Below are positions 44,852 to 55,453 of a stretch of DNA of 64,000 nt, piece by piece. Within the stretch, counting starts at the first letter, position 1; every line of letters begins with the position of its first letter. Source of the DNA: Saposhnikovia divaricata (lineage: Eukaryota; Streptophyta; Magnoliopsida; Apiales; Apiaceae); contig CM071597.1 of the NCBI GenBank assembly GCA_036435485.1, forward strand, positions 150,285,647-150,349,646, given 5' to 3'. Under the pieces are notes generated by a model. It searched no databases and had not been told where the DNA came from. It worked only from the letters and a program-made list of their open reading frames with translations. The position numbers and the translations under genes are program-made.

Positions 44852-46952
44852 CTACTCATCCGAGGAATCCTCCTCGCCATTCTCCTCCTCATCGGTCTCT
44901 TCCTCGCTACTCTCCTCCTCGTCACTTTCTTCCTCAGAGCTTTCCTCAGCATGGCCCTTACCCGGTTCGGCTACCGCCACTGGTGGAGCTGTCACTTCCA
45001 TCACCTCAACCTCTTCCTCCTCGGAAGATGAGCTATCTTCAACCACCTTGTTTGAGGGGACTGCTTGACGAACTACTCTCCCCTTCTGCACAGTCATAGG
45101 CCGTTTCCCTCGAGGATCCGAGGAAACTGAGCCATCCATAGTTGCTCGGACACCCCTCGAACCAGAGCCGGAACGACGATGACTTCCCCTAGAGCCGGAT
45201 CCCGAAGCCTGAGCTACTGGGATGGCGTCGGCGCCCGAAGCAACCTGACATTAAGGACTTGGAAAGTCCCTCAGGAAAACCACAGTAGGGTGCCTCTTAC
45301 TCACAGCATTGATGGCTCGATCCTAGCCAACAGACATGATACCCGGGCGTACTTCATCGTCATGCTTATCTATAAGCTGAAAGAAATCCTCAGACTCCTG
45401 GTAAGCTTTCACCTCTAGCTTGCAGTCTACTGCCCTCTTGTTATACAAGGAGTCATACTGTCTCTGGAGAGAATGAGCATCAGTTTCAGCCCGGATGGCC
45501 CTGGACTCCAAGTCTTGGTATTTCTCATCAAGAGTTGCTTTCTCCTTCTTCAAGGCCACATTCTCATCTCGGTATGTACGACCTAGCCGAGTGCTAGCCT
45601 GGAACTGGGCATTTACCTGAAACAAAGAAGCAATGAGACAATTATAATCACAAGTTAAGTGAAAACACTACTTATAGGATGAAAGATTGGAAACCTGATA
45701 TAGGGCTTGAGCTCCGAGTTTCTCCGCTTCATCAAATTTGTCCCCGACAGTTACTGTCAAAAGGTCGGGGGGAGTGATGCTGAACTTGGACCAATCCAAG
45801 GCTGACTCTGGGCATCCCAAGACAGAATCTTGCACACAAATCCCCCAACCAGGGATGAAGGGGGTCTTGACTCTCCCGTCAGCATTCCGCGATCTCTTTG
45901 AAGAGCATCCCGACAGGAATTGAGGGATCTTCGGCCCAGGTTGAACGCAAGCCTCCTCGGCTTTCTTGATCATCCTTCTAGTAACTTTCAGCTGGTTCTC
46001 GGGCCGACTGTCGATCTCCTCAGCAACTGAAATGACAACAGAAAAGATATCGGAATAAGAACAAACAGAGTTCATAATATGAAGGTAAAAAATTACCATC
46101 AGCAGAAAGTAAGCTAAGGCCAGCTTCTACAAGTCTCTTCTCGGTTAAGAAAACTTTGTAGTGAGTACGGCCGTCGTCAGCAAGTAGTCTATCACGATCA
46201 AGGAGCTCCTTCTCGTCAAGATCACATACAAAATGCGTAGCATCATGCACTTCCCCAAACTTAGACATAAAGAATTGGCTCCAGTCGCCACCACGCCATA
46301 CCAGAATCACGAACTCTCTGTCCCAGTAGTGATGGGAATCTGGGAATGAAAAGGCATTCACAATATGTGGAACATTGGACCTATGCTGAATAGTGACCCA
46401 TCCTTTCTGAATCTCAGAAGAATTCTTGGTGGCGAATATGCTTCGGAACATTGTAGTAGTTGGTTCGATACCTAGATCTCGACATCTCAGCATGAAGATG
46501 ATAATCAACCGCCAAGCATTGGGATACAATTGGCAGGGATGAACCTGAAGCTCCGCTAGGAGCCTTATGATGAATTGGTCTACCGGGAATCTCAGGCCTG
46601 CTTCAAGGGTACCCTTGTAGACACATAACCTTTCTGGGTGCCAATTACAGGTTCTATCGGCTAAACCAGGAAGGCGAACCTTGATCACGTCCGGGAAGCC
46701 ATATAACTCCTTAATCTTTTCGACATCTTGCTTGTCGAACTTGCACGGACTATGATACGCAGCTAATTCAGAGTTGTTGGGAAATGCATCCCTCATGGTA
46801 CTCAACAAGTCAATTAAAGAATCAAATCGACGATCAATATATCTAGGGGGATTCAGTCGAAGATTACCTCGCAATGTTTTGGCCAAAGTTCTCTTGGCCA
46901 TCGCCTCGGACATAGAGAATGACGAAGCTGGAGCGCGGTCGCCATCTGCCAT
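44852..46952 (-). pseudogene. Antisense gene of element B, with two in-frame stops
   Basis: Encoded opposite to gag-pol. Exons by splice signals: 46952-46097, 46026-45695 and 45616-44852; both introns are GT..AG and phase is kept. Exon 1 (start MADGDRAP) carries the same domain as in element C (TCNWHPERL, LYPNAWRLI, KGWVTIQHR), resembling the Pfam 'putative gypsy type transposon' family (from memory). Exon 3 encodes a coiled-coil-like segment and ends in a long Glu/Ser/Asp tail (EEDSSDE). Two stops interrupt exon 3: TAG at 45325-45323, where C has Trp (TGG), and TAA at 45253-45251. The N-terminal domain could still be made. Function unknown; antisense genes are a known feature of Tat elements. 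Confidence 0.75.
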
Positions 46953-47062
46953 CTTGAGCTCGAACTTGAAGCTAGAACTTGAGAGCTTTAGAACTTGAGA
47001 GCTTCAGAGAGAATTTTAGAAGTAAGAAGAAGTGAAGTGAATGAAAATGAAGGCTCCTCCCA

Positions 47063-47072
47063 CTCTTTTATA
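47063..47072 (-). promoter_or_regulatory. TATA box of the antisense gene in element B
   Basis: TATAAAAGAG(TG) on the minus strand, 111 bases before the antisense ATG. Identical to the box in element C (23109-23118) although the flanks have diverged. Suggests a pol II promoter independent of the LTR. Confidence 0.7.
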
Positions 47073-47360
47073 GAAGATGGATGACCTCCTATTTCAGGTT
47101 GAAACACAGCCTGGTTCGTGTTTGCAGGTCATCTCTCGTTCATATACAGAAAAAATGGATTTCATCTGCTATATCCGGCAATAATTATACCGGTATGTAT
47201 GATTCCGGGAAAGAAAAGAAGGATTTACGTGAAGATATAGTAATAAGCTGTGCCAAGGCACTCATCTGAGCTTAAGGAGCTAATTACGTTTAAGGAAGAT
47301 AGAATACAATCAGTTAGTCTTTGCTATTAAAGAGACTGATTATGCTCTGAAAGGAGGTAT

Positions 47361-47480
47361 ACAACATCCATGATCAAGGACGTGATTCTAGAACGAGACT
47401 CATACATCCATGATCAAGGACGAGATTCTAGAACGAGACTCATACATCCATGATCAAGGACGTGATTCTAGAACGAGACT
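47361..47480 (+). repeat. Three 40-bp tandem copies
   Basis: Exactly three adjacent 40-base units (47361-47400, 47401-47440, 47441-47480), each containing CATCCATGATCAAGGACG and TTCTAGAACGAGACT, nearly identical. First block of the repeat-rich 3' region of element B. Confidence 0.95.
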
Positions 47481-47520
47481 CCAGGCATTGCGAAAAGCTC
47501 CGGGAGGCACGACACAGCAA

Positions 47521-48610
47521 CCATGGAGCACCTGTCGGGCGATCAAGAAGCACCCGGCAGGCAACCAGAAGCACCTGGCAGGCAACCAGGATCTCCTGGC
47601 AGCCGACCAGGTGCCATGGAGAGGGTCTGGCCGACCAGGATCTCCTGGCAGCCGACCAGGTGCCATGGAGAGGGTCTGGCCGACCAGGATCTCCTAGCAG
47701 CCGACCTCATGGCACCTCCCGTCAGTTGTTCAGATCGTTTGATGGCTCTGTTGAAGATTTCTTACTTTCTGAAACGAACATCGACCTCCAACTACACATC
47801 GTTCAAGCATCGATTAGCACCGTGTAGTGCCGTCAAATGCCATTCAACGTCATTTAACATAGATTGAAACGTCGTTTAAACACTCCCAGACAACTTGGGG
47901 CACCTGTCGGGCGATCAAGAAGCACCCGACAGGCAACCAGAGGCACCTGGCAGGCAACAAGGATCTCCTGGCAGCCGACCAGGTGCCACAGAGGAGGGTC
48001 AGCCGACCAGGATGTCCTGGCAGCCGACCAGGATCTCCTGGCAGCCGACCAGGATCTCCTGGCAGCCGACCAGGATCTCCTGGCAGCCGACCAGGAGCAC
48101 CTTGCAGCCGACCAGGAGCCACAGAGAGGCTCCATCTGACTTCCCGATACTCATCTTGGCACCCCCTATCGTTTGATTGAATCGTTTGATGGTTTTGTTG
48201 AAGGTTTCTCACTTTCCGTGACAAACATCGACCTTCGAATTAGCACCATTCAGTGCCGTTTTATGCCATTTAACGTCGTTTACACAAACATTGAAACGTC
48301 GTTTAAGCATCGTGTGATATCATTAATGTCAACCTGGATCTCCCGTCAACATGTCAGACGATCGAGAAGCACATGTCAGACGATCGAGAAGCACATGTCA
48401 GACGATCGAGAAGCACACGTCAGGCGATCGAGAAGCACCCGGCAGGCAACCAGGATCTCCTTGCAGCCGACCAGGTGCCTCAAGGAGGGTCAGCCAACCA
48501 GGATCTCCTGGCAGCCGACCAGGATCTCCTGGCAGCCGACCAGGAGCACCTGGCAGCTGACCAGGACCCTTGTCGGCTGACTCGCTGCCCGGAAGAGGTT
48601 ACAATGTCCC
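47521..48610 (+). repeat. Hierarchical tandem repeat, GCCGACCAGG core
   Basis: Three higher-order modules of roughly 250-450 bp begin near 47521, 47900 and 48346. Each opens with CACCTGTCGGGCGATC-type units followed by units carrying CAGCCGACCAGGATCTCC. In module 2 the unit repeats at an exact 21-base period (48001, 48022, 48043, 48064, 48085, 48106). Module 3 adds four 22-base units with CATGTCAGACGATCGAGAAG (about 48348-48437). About 16 copies of the core are visible. Because 21 is divisible by three, several frames on both strands stay open by default; these are not genes. Confidence 0.92.
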
Positions 48611-49185
48611 GAATCTCCTCCGTTTAGCACTGTTTATCGCCGTCTAGCGTCGTTTAACATTGTTTAAACGTTGTTTAGTGCCGATTAGCACCGATTAGTG
48701 TTGTTTAAGCACCGTTTAGTGCCGATTAGCACTGATTAGTGTCGTTTAAGCACCGTGAGTGCCAGTTTATCCTTTCAGCATTGTTTAACATTGTTTAAGC
48801 ATTGTTTAAGCATCGTTTAGTGCCGATTAGCAATGATTAGTGTCGTTTAAGCATCGTGAGTGCCAGTTTATCCTTTCAACATTGTTTAACACTGTTTAAG
48901 CATTGTTTAAGGCCGTTTAGCGCCGTTTAGTGCTGTTTTATGCCGTTTAACGTCGTTTAAACGTTGTTTAAGCACCGTTTAGTGCCGATTAGCACTGATT
49001 AGCGTCGTTTAAGCACCGTGAGTGCCAGTTTATCCTTTCAACATTGTTTAACACTGTTTAAGCATTGTTTAAGGCCGTTTAGCGCCGTTTAGTGCCGTTT
49101 TATGCCGTTTAAGATCGTTTAAACGTTGTTTAAGCATCGTTAAGACTGATTAGTGCCGATTAGCATCGAATTAACATTGTCGTGA
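48611..49185 (+). repeat. GTTTAA-rich degenerate tandem repeat
   Basis: Dense short words GTTTAAGCA, GTTTAGTGCC and GATTAGCAC in a longer period. The phrase GTGAGTGCCAGTTTATCC recurs near 48755, 48858 and 49018. The same words occur once or twice at the end of modules 1 and 2 of the neighbouring array, so this is an expansion of the module tail. Confidence 0.88.
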
Positions 49186-49312
49186 ACGCGTCGGTCGCTC
49201 CACGCTTCACATAAAGACAATACTCGTGAAACACTAGTGTACAAAGATAAACCCTGACCCGAGTCTCGAGTTAGACAAGTAAAACTTCAAGGAAAGCCTG
49301 ATCAGCTTTCCT

Positions 49313-49329
49313 AGAAGTTGGGGGGCAAA
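49313..49329 (+). other. Polypurine tract of element B
   Basis: AGAAGTTGGGGGGCAAA ends exactly at the start of the 3' LTR. Same tract as in element C. Confidence 0.92.
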
Positions 49330-49819
49330 TGATATGGGCTGAAAATAAGCCCTAAAGACACATTTAATGTGGCATTAATTAGGCCAAGAAAGGTCCAAAC
49401 GTGGGGCTCACCAGCTGGGCCCAAAACCCAATTATAATATTAATTTCGTAATTAATATTAGGGGAAATAAACAGCTCAGCAATAAGAGTTGGATAAGGAT
49501 ATTATCTCCGTCAGACTTAGCCACCAAGGCAACCAATTCAATATGGAAACTGATTCCAACAAGGAATAGATCTAGAACCTTCCCCAAAGACTTGCCCACC
49601 AAGTCTCCGAATCCTACCATAATTCTAAGGCTTCTCAGCCTATATAAAGGGCCTGACCCCTCATTCTCAGAACTACGTTGGCTTGATTCTCAATACGAGA
49701 TACGTAGGCACTCTGTGAGGACCGATTAAAGTCTCGAACGCAGAAACAGCCATAAAAGCTCGAAGCTCAACCACCCTAGCATTAATTACAAATCGTAACC
49801 TAGTTTTTGATCCACAATA
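49330..49819 (+). repeat. 3' LTR of element B
   Basis: 490 bp. Its last bases are CACAATA instead of CACAACA, so the terminal CA has become TA. This one change hides the target duplication GTAGG unless compared with the 5' LTR. Confidence 0.95.
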
Positions 49820-51379
49820 GTAGGGCATAACCACTGGTCATGATAGGATATATCTTAGTTCATAGATCATTTTGATATAAAGTACATAAAAATATGATGA
49901 ACGGTTTAGGAAATATGGCCAAAATACTAAAAGTGGTTAAAAAACGTAAGTGCGAGTTCGTAACTTCAATTGAACACTCTTAACCTAAGTGATTTCGTTA
50001 CGAATCTTGATAATTAAATAATAGAGGTTATAAGGAAGGTATAGGAGAAGGTCTCATGTCGAACGAATAATTTTTCAATTTTATAAAAATGTTTAGATCA
50101 AGGGTACGTTAATGGAATACCCCTTAAACGGATAAAGGATAATTTTCTCGAGTTAATGGTCAACATAAAAGTCTTTAAAACTTAAATATCTACTAAGTGT
50201 ATAAGGTAATAACATACCTTGATAATGTACTAAGTGTCATTACATGGCTGTATTAATAAGAGTTATGTTATGGTGTGTTTGATAAGCTAAAAAAGATTAG
50301 GGGATCAAGTGAGTTAAATGGTTAGGATAAGTGTTGTTATTAATAATAATTATAATGGGGCATATGCTAATGATGATCCTTTTCGTTCTTATAGAAACTC
50401 AAGACGAACACCGGGTCATACCTCTGGGATTTAGAGATCGAGGCAAGATTTTTTCACCCTTATTTTAATAAATTGTTTATGTTTAAAGAAAATTGGTTTT
50501 GCTAGATAATATATGAATCTTATATCAATATATGATATGGATTGTGGATATGAATATGAAGGGAGCCAATATACTTTATGGCTTAAAAAGATATGAAAAA
50601 GAATGGTATCAGTTGTTATCTAGGGTTATATGGTTTATAATATTCTGTTATTTATAATCTTTAAACATTTGTGATTTAATAAATATTATTTGAATATTAT
50701 TTAATATTTTACAAATGGATGGAATAGTTATGTATTTAATAGCATAAGTGACTTTATTAAATACGGAGGAGATGTCTGAGTTATAATCAAAGTATTATGA
50801 TGTATGTATTTTAAAGATGATGATGGATGGAAATGGAAATGATATATGTGAATGGAAAATGGAAACAGAAAACGGAAAAAATATGGAATGGTGTTTTATA
50901 AATGGAATAATGATTTGATAAAAAGGGGGATTGCAACACCAAGCGTAAGTGGCTTTGTTCGGCACAGTCCAGCCCTCAATATTTTATTACGGCCCAAGAG
51001 ATGCCGAAGGAGGATGTAGCAGAGAGCCTTCCTCCAGGGATGATGACCAGGTTGGATCATTCCTTCTACTAGTAGAAAATAGAGAGCAGGTACGATTAGG
51101 CGACTGATCATCGTCCTAACGTATCAGGCGACAGCAGATATCCCCAAAGTAATTAAAGAAAGAATTGATAATGATTACAGATTGACATACTGAAAAAGGA
51201 AAAATGGTATGAAATTATGGAATTATTTTTATGGTTAGAAGAGAAACTGATATTATATCATATTAGAAGAGAAACTGATATTATGTTGTTTTATATTTCT
51301 TTTCTTATAAAGATAAATAGATGGTGTATTTAATAAATAAGAATTAATTCTTTTCTTAATGATTATGATGGGCCTTCTG

Positions 51380-51419
<40 letters not shown>

Positions 51420-51928
51420 TTCTTTAATACTGGTTTACAAAATTTATCTTGCTGAGCTATTATAGCTCACTCTTGCTACTTATGTATATAACAGCTAGGT
51501 CAAATGCCGATACTCCGCACTACACCCCGCAAGAGGGTAAGGGAAAGATGACCTTTTGAGAGAGTGCTGGCGCCTATCCCTGAGGTAGCTGATAGGCAGA
51601 TGGGTGTTGGTAGACTTATATAAATTAAATGTGTAAGTGTGTAATAAACTTTTGGTTGTTGAAATGCTTCCTCTCGAAGTAATATTCAACAACACTACTT
51701 AAGTAAGATTCTGGGTTTTTAATAACTCTTTTAACTTTAAACTGTTATTATTATGGGTGTTGTTCTCTGAGCATATGACTGGTGTGGAATATTATTATTA
51801 GGTGTGGGGTCTACTGTGTGGGTTTTAGTACACATTTATATTTCAACTATCAAGAATATAATGTTATTAAATGGAAATTGGACCGTGATGACCTGGATTC
51901 CTGACCCCGGATCTAGGGGCGTCACAGA

Positions 51929-51940
51929 TGGTATCAGAGC
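51929..51940 (+). other. Primer-binding site of element A
   Basis: TGGTATCAGAGC, two bases after the LTR end, is the standard plant site complementary to the initiator-methionine tRNA 3' end. It marks the start of the internal region. Confidence 0.92.
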
Positions 51941-52121
51941 TAAAAGTCATAATGCTCAGAAACAATCGTGATAATAATAAATATATCAGTAATAATATAA
52001 ATTGTGAACTCACATCGAGTTCAAGGGTGGTTTATCGAAGGTAGCATTTATTTTAAGTAATGTTTATAATTTTATAGATTATTACTAATAAAAGTTATTT
52101 TTTTATTTATAGGGAGAGGAG

Positions 52122-52997
52122 ATGAAGACCGGTGAGCCGAGTCATACACGAGAGTGGCTAGGGATGTCAGAGCAGGAGATTACGGACTTATTGTATGCAG
52201 GTGTCAAGGTTCCAGACTATGCTATAACAGACTTGAGGAGGAGAGTTCAGGAGAGAGCCAGGGAGGCATGTGAGCGCAGAGCGAGAGATGCTGTGGCTAT
52301 AGTGCCATACACTGGGAGATCATCTGTAGGATCCGATGAGGTAGGTCCTTCCCGAGTTAGATCAAAGGTTCCAGAGGGAGATATGCCAGTGCGTAAGAGG
52401 CCTAGATTATCATTGATAGCTGAGGAGCAGCCTGAGTGGAGAGATATCTACATGATTCCTATTCATATTCCTCCTGTTCCAGTGCCCACTCCTGTTCCAT
52501 CCCCTACACCGAGTCCGGATCCTTTGGATGATCCGATAGAGCAGTTCACTCCCCCAGGATAGTTTGTTTTCCATTTAGAGGAGGAGGACCCTTTAGAGGA
52601 TGCGGATACAGAGCCAGTTCCTTCACCTCCACCAGTAGTTGCACCTTCACCTGTAGCTGCACCATCACCAGTAGCTGCACCCCCACAGGAGGTACCTATA
52701 CTTGCAGGTGATCCGGTCAATGTGACTTTACAGTCAGACTACCATATCTTACAGGGTCAGCTAGAGGAGTCTCGTAGGATGATAGATACACTATTGCAGA
52801 AGTTAGCTGGAGGTAGAGGAGGTGTTATTCCAGATGGTGTATCTTTGGGATTGATTAGCATTGAGCTGCGAGCACTTGGTGTTATGAGGAGGTTGTTAGC
52901 TCAGAGAGGAGATCTAGCATGGAGAGCTGAGGTAGTAGAGGTTGTCACGTCTATGATGGTTCAGATCAGGGATGTTATTAGAGCAGGATTACCGTGA
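52122..52997 (+). pseudogene. Extra ORF upstream of gag in element A, one in-frame stop
   Basis: One frame from ATG (52122, MKTGEPSH) to TGA (52997), 291 codons, broken only by a TAG at 52560-52562 (probably from CAG). The N-terminal part is charged (RRRVQERAREACERRARD). A Pro/Val-rich middle (PVPVPTPVPSPTPSPDP, then further PVA/APS repeats after the stop) precedes a coiled-coil-like segment (QGQLEESRRMIDTLLQKL) and a hydrophobic C-terminus. I do not recognise it. It lies between the primer site and gag, where some gypsy elements carry an additional ORF. Composition differs from the AT-rich flanks, which supports past coding. Confidence 0.6.
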
Positions 52998-53522
52998 GCC
53001 GGGGACAGTAGTTTTAGTCACTAATCAGACTGTAGTCATCTTACTGATGTCATTTTGGGGATTAGTTTAGTGTTTACTATCTTAGTCCAAGTCTGATTAG
53101 AGGGATGTTAGTAGTACTTTTGTTATAGCGGATTAGTATGTACGGCTATGCTTTTAGGGTTTCAAACCTTGTACTTTATAATATATATATTAATTAGTAG
53201 TGAAGGACGTTATCCACAAGTTGTAATATATTTATGTGAATTAATGAATTTTATGTATTTTGCCTAATTTTATATCGTATTTTGATATTAAATGTTGAGA
53301 TTAGAAAATATTAATGTATATAAAGTGATTGACATAAATGAAAAGGTTATCATGTTAAAGGTCATCATGTTAAAGGTAGTAAGCTTATATGTTTCGTATT
53401 AATGGTATTATAACTTGATATTAATTGCTTGAATTTGAGAATATGGTTATATATAAATGAGTAAATAGTGATATAATTATTGTATATGGGAATGATGAAT
53501 ATTGTACCCTAAATTTGGGTAA
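52998..53522. other. Spacer between the extra ORF and gag in element A
   Basis: Non-coding, AT-rich. A duplicated phrase (CATGTTAAAGGT) lies near 53350-53380. No other signal seen. Confidence 0.5.
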
Positions 53523-54822
53523 TTGATGAGGAATATTACTATTGACAGAAAAATGGCTAGACGTAATAACAGAGCGAATGCCAGGGAAAATGAGAGAGAT
53601 GAAGAAAGTCAAAATAGACAGAATAAAAATGCTCAGGGAGAACAAAATAATGAAGAAGAAGACGAATCAGCTGGCCAACAAGGTAACCAGGGAGGTGATC
53701 CCTTAACCCAATTTATGGACTTATTAAGGCAAAATTTAGCTAACCCACAGAATCTTCAACAACCACATGTTCCCCCAAACCAGGTAGCTAATTTATTTCG
53801 TGCCTTTAAGTCATTAAAGCCCCCAGAGTTTGAGGGAACTGCTAACCCAGTAGTAGCCAGAGCATGGCTGAAAGAGATGGAGAAAGCTTTTGAAATCTTG
53901 AGGGTAGATGAGGAACAGAAGACCATTTTCGCCGCTATCTCTTGAAGGGAGAGGCAAACTATTGGTGGGAAGCTAAGAAGGGTCTAGAAGGAGCGGGAAT
54001 GATAACCTGGGAGCGTTTTACTAGAGTGCTTCTAGAGAAGTATTCTACTAGGTATTTGGAAAACCAAATGGAAATAAAAATTTTGGAGTTAAAGCAGGAC
54101 AATCTAACAGTGGCAGAGTATGAAACTAAATTTACTGAACTGTCTAGGTTTGTTCCGAAATTTGTGTGTACTGAAGAACAACGAGCAAAAAGGTTCCAAT
54201 AAGGATTGAAACCGTGGCTACGGATGAGAGTGGCACCATTTGAGCTAACTGATTATGCTGTAGTGGTTCAAAAAGCAGCTATTATAGAAGCCGAGAGTGA
54301 ACAAACTCAAATTGGTCGAGAGAATAAGAAAAGGAAATTTGAGGGCCAGAAAGGAGGTTCAAGTGAAGGAAGTTACTTTAGCAAGTTCAGTAAAGGACAA
54401 AAATCTCAGTTTATGGGAAAGTCAGGGAGTAATAAGGCTGTTAGTGAAACTGTGAATCAGGGTGGTAAATCCTTAGGAACATTTCAGTCCAATCAATCAC
54501 GACCACCCTTACTAGATTGTAACACGTGTGGTAAGAAGCATACAGGAGTGTGTAGAATGTTGGGAATAACTTGTTTTAAGTGTGGACAAAAAGGACACTA
54601 TTTTAACCACTGCCCATCAGTGGATACAAACCCTAGGAGTGACGTCAAGTGTTACTAGTGTGGAAAATTAGGACACATAGCTAGAGATTGCCGTTCTAGT
54701 GGGTCGTCTGCGACAGGACAAAGTATGACTGCTTCGAATAGACCTACTCCCAGAGTGTACAATATGACCTTAGGAGATGCGTTGAAGAAATCGGATGCAG
54801 ACACAGGTATTTTTACTATTTA
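53523..54822 (+). pseudogene. Gag of element A (chromovirus, Tekay/Del-like), broken
   Basis: Encodes the particle core. The likely true start is MARRNNR at 53553. Capsid-type motifs FEGTANPVVARAWL and ANYWWEAKK, then a basic region and two or three zinc knuckles (CNTCGKKHTGVC, CFKCGQKGHYFNHC, CGKLGHIARDC). The layout and knuckle set match Tekay/Del chromoviruses. Defects: a one-base deletion near 53930 that shifts frame between the YxxL and KGEAN parts, TAA at 54200-54202, and TAG at 54656-54658 between knuckles. After the last knuckle the frame reaches TAA near 54822, where protease should begin. Confidence 0.85.
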
Positions 54823-55439
54823 ACCTTTTAAGTGTAAATGTTTGGTTAGGAATCAACTTGGTCAATGAATGGTGTAAATAAGTTAATAAAATAGATAAGA
54901 ATAATCTATCTGATTAAGAAGTAAGATATGCTGGTCCAAGGAGAGAGAGAGAGAGTAAGAGTTTATAAAAAAAATAATATATTATAGATAATACTTCTTA
55001 CAATTGTTTCAAGGAATAGCCTTCTAGTCAAATTTCTGGAAGATTTTACAGAGATAGGATATAATGAGATTGAAGTATTTATATTTTATGTTATGATAGA
55101 GATCAAAATATAGTTAGACAACAAGTGAGATACACTACCATTCAGGGAAGGCCAATGTGGTGGCCGATACCCTTAGTAAAAAGAGAAAGGAGAAATGAGA
55201 TAATATAGAATGCCAGAGAAGGTTGGTACGGTAAAGATAGTGAAAGTAGTGCTATTGATAAGCTAAATGGCATGTTGATGAATGAAAAGCAAGTTTATAT
55301 TGGTGTATTTCTGTACAAACAAGATAGAGATGTTTAAGGAGGAATTAAAGGATGGAGGAAGTAATATGAGAATTAGAAGGTGTAATGTGAGAAAGGTATT
55401 CGTCAATATCTTCAACGTGATTTCGGGACGGAATCATTT
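54823..55439 (+). pseudogene. Relic of pol in element A
   Basis: Only a scrap of RNase H C-terminus is recognisable: HYHSGKANVVADTLSKK at about 55127-55180. Protease, reverse transcriptase and integrase are missing. The rest is AT-rich and unassigned. The polyprotein must have suffered one or more large deletions here. Confidence 0.6.
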
Positions 55440-55453
55440 TAAGGGGGGAAGAC
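55440..55453 (+). other. Polypurine tract of element A
   Basis: AAGGGGGGAAGAC immediately before the TGTAATAACC start of the right LTR. Confidence 0.85.

Larger units (their letters stand above)
38206..49819 (+). mobile_element. Element B: young Ty3/gypsy Tat-lineage LTR retrotransposon
   Basis: 11,614 bp inserted in the left LTR of A, with GTAGG duplicated (38201-38205 and 49820-49824). Layout: 5' LTR, primer site, intact gag-pol, convergent antisense gene, satellite-like repeats, polypurine tract, 3' LTR. By eye the two LTRs differ by eight substitutions and one 1-bp indel over about 490 bp (about 98% identity), so it is the youngest large element here. Tat membership is inferred from the dual RNase H, the DNGAS protease and the antisense gene. 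Confidence 0.93.
36927..51926 (+). repeat. Left (5') LTR of element A, split by element B
   Basis: Parts 36927-38205 and 49825-51926 (about 3381 bp together) align end to end with the right LTR. The terminal TG is mutated to TA here. It lacks a block of about 30 bp present in the right LTR (about 55982-56013). An (AT)n tract at about 51387-51416 occupies the site that is partly (TG)n in the right copy. The 3' end is GGGCGTCACA. Confidence 0.92.

Noticed and set aside
44852..46952. Antisense frame as a host gene
   Set aside because: A homologue occupies the same place and strand in element C, so it belongs to the retrotransposon family.
47521..48610. CRISPR-like regular repeats
   Set aside because: Eukaryotic retrotransposon context, adjacent units without unique spacers, no cas genes.
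47410..48627. Many overlapping open frames of 60-135 codons on both strands
   Set aside because: They follow from repeat units of 21 bases lacking stops in several frames; the translations are simple heptad repeats and differ by frame only. No start context or homology.
52463..52720. Gly/Ser-rich open frame on the minus strand
   Set aside because: Shadow of the Pro/Val-rich part of the plus-strand ORF in element A.
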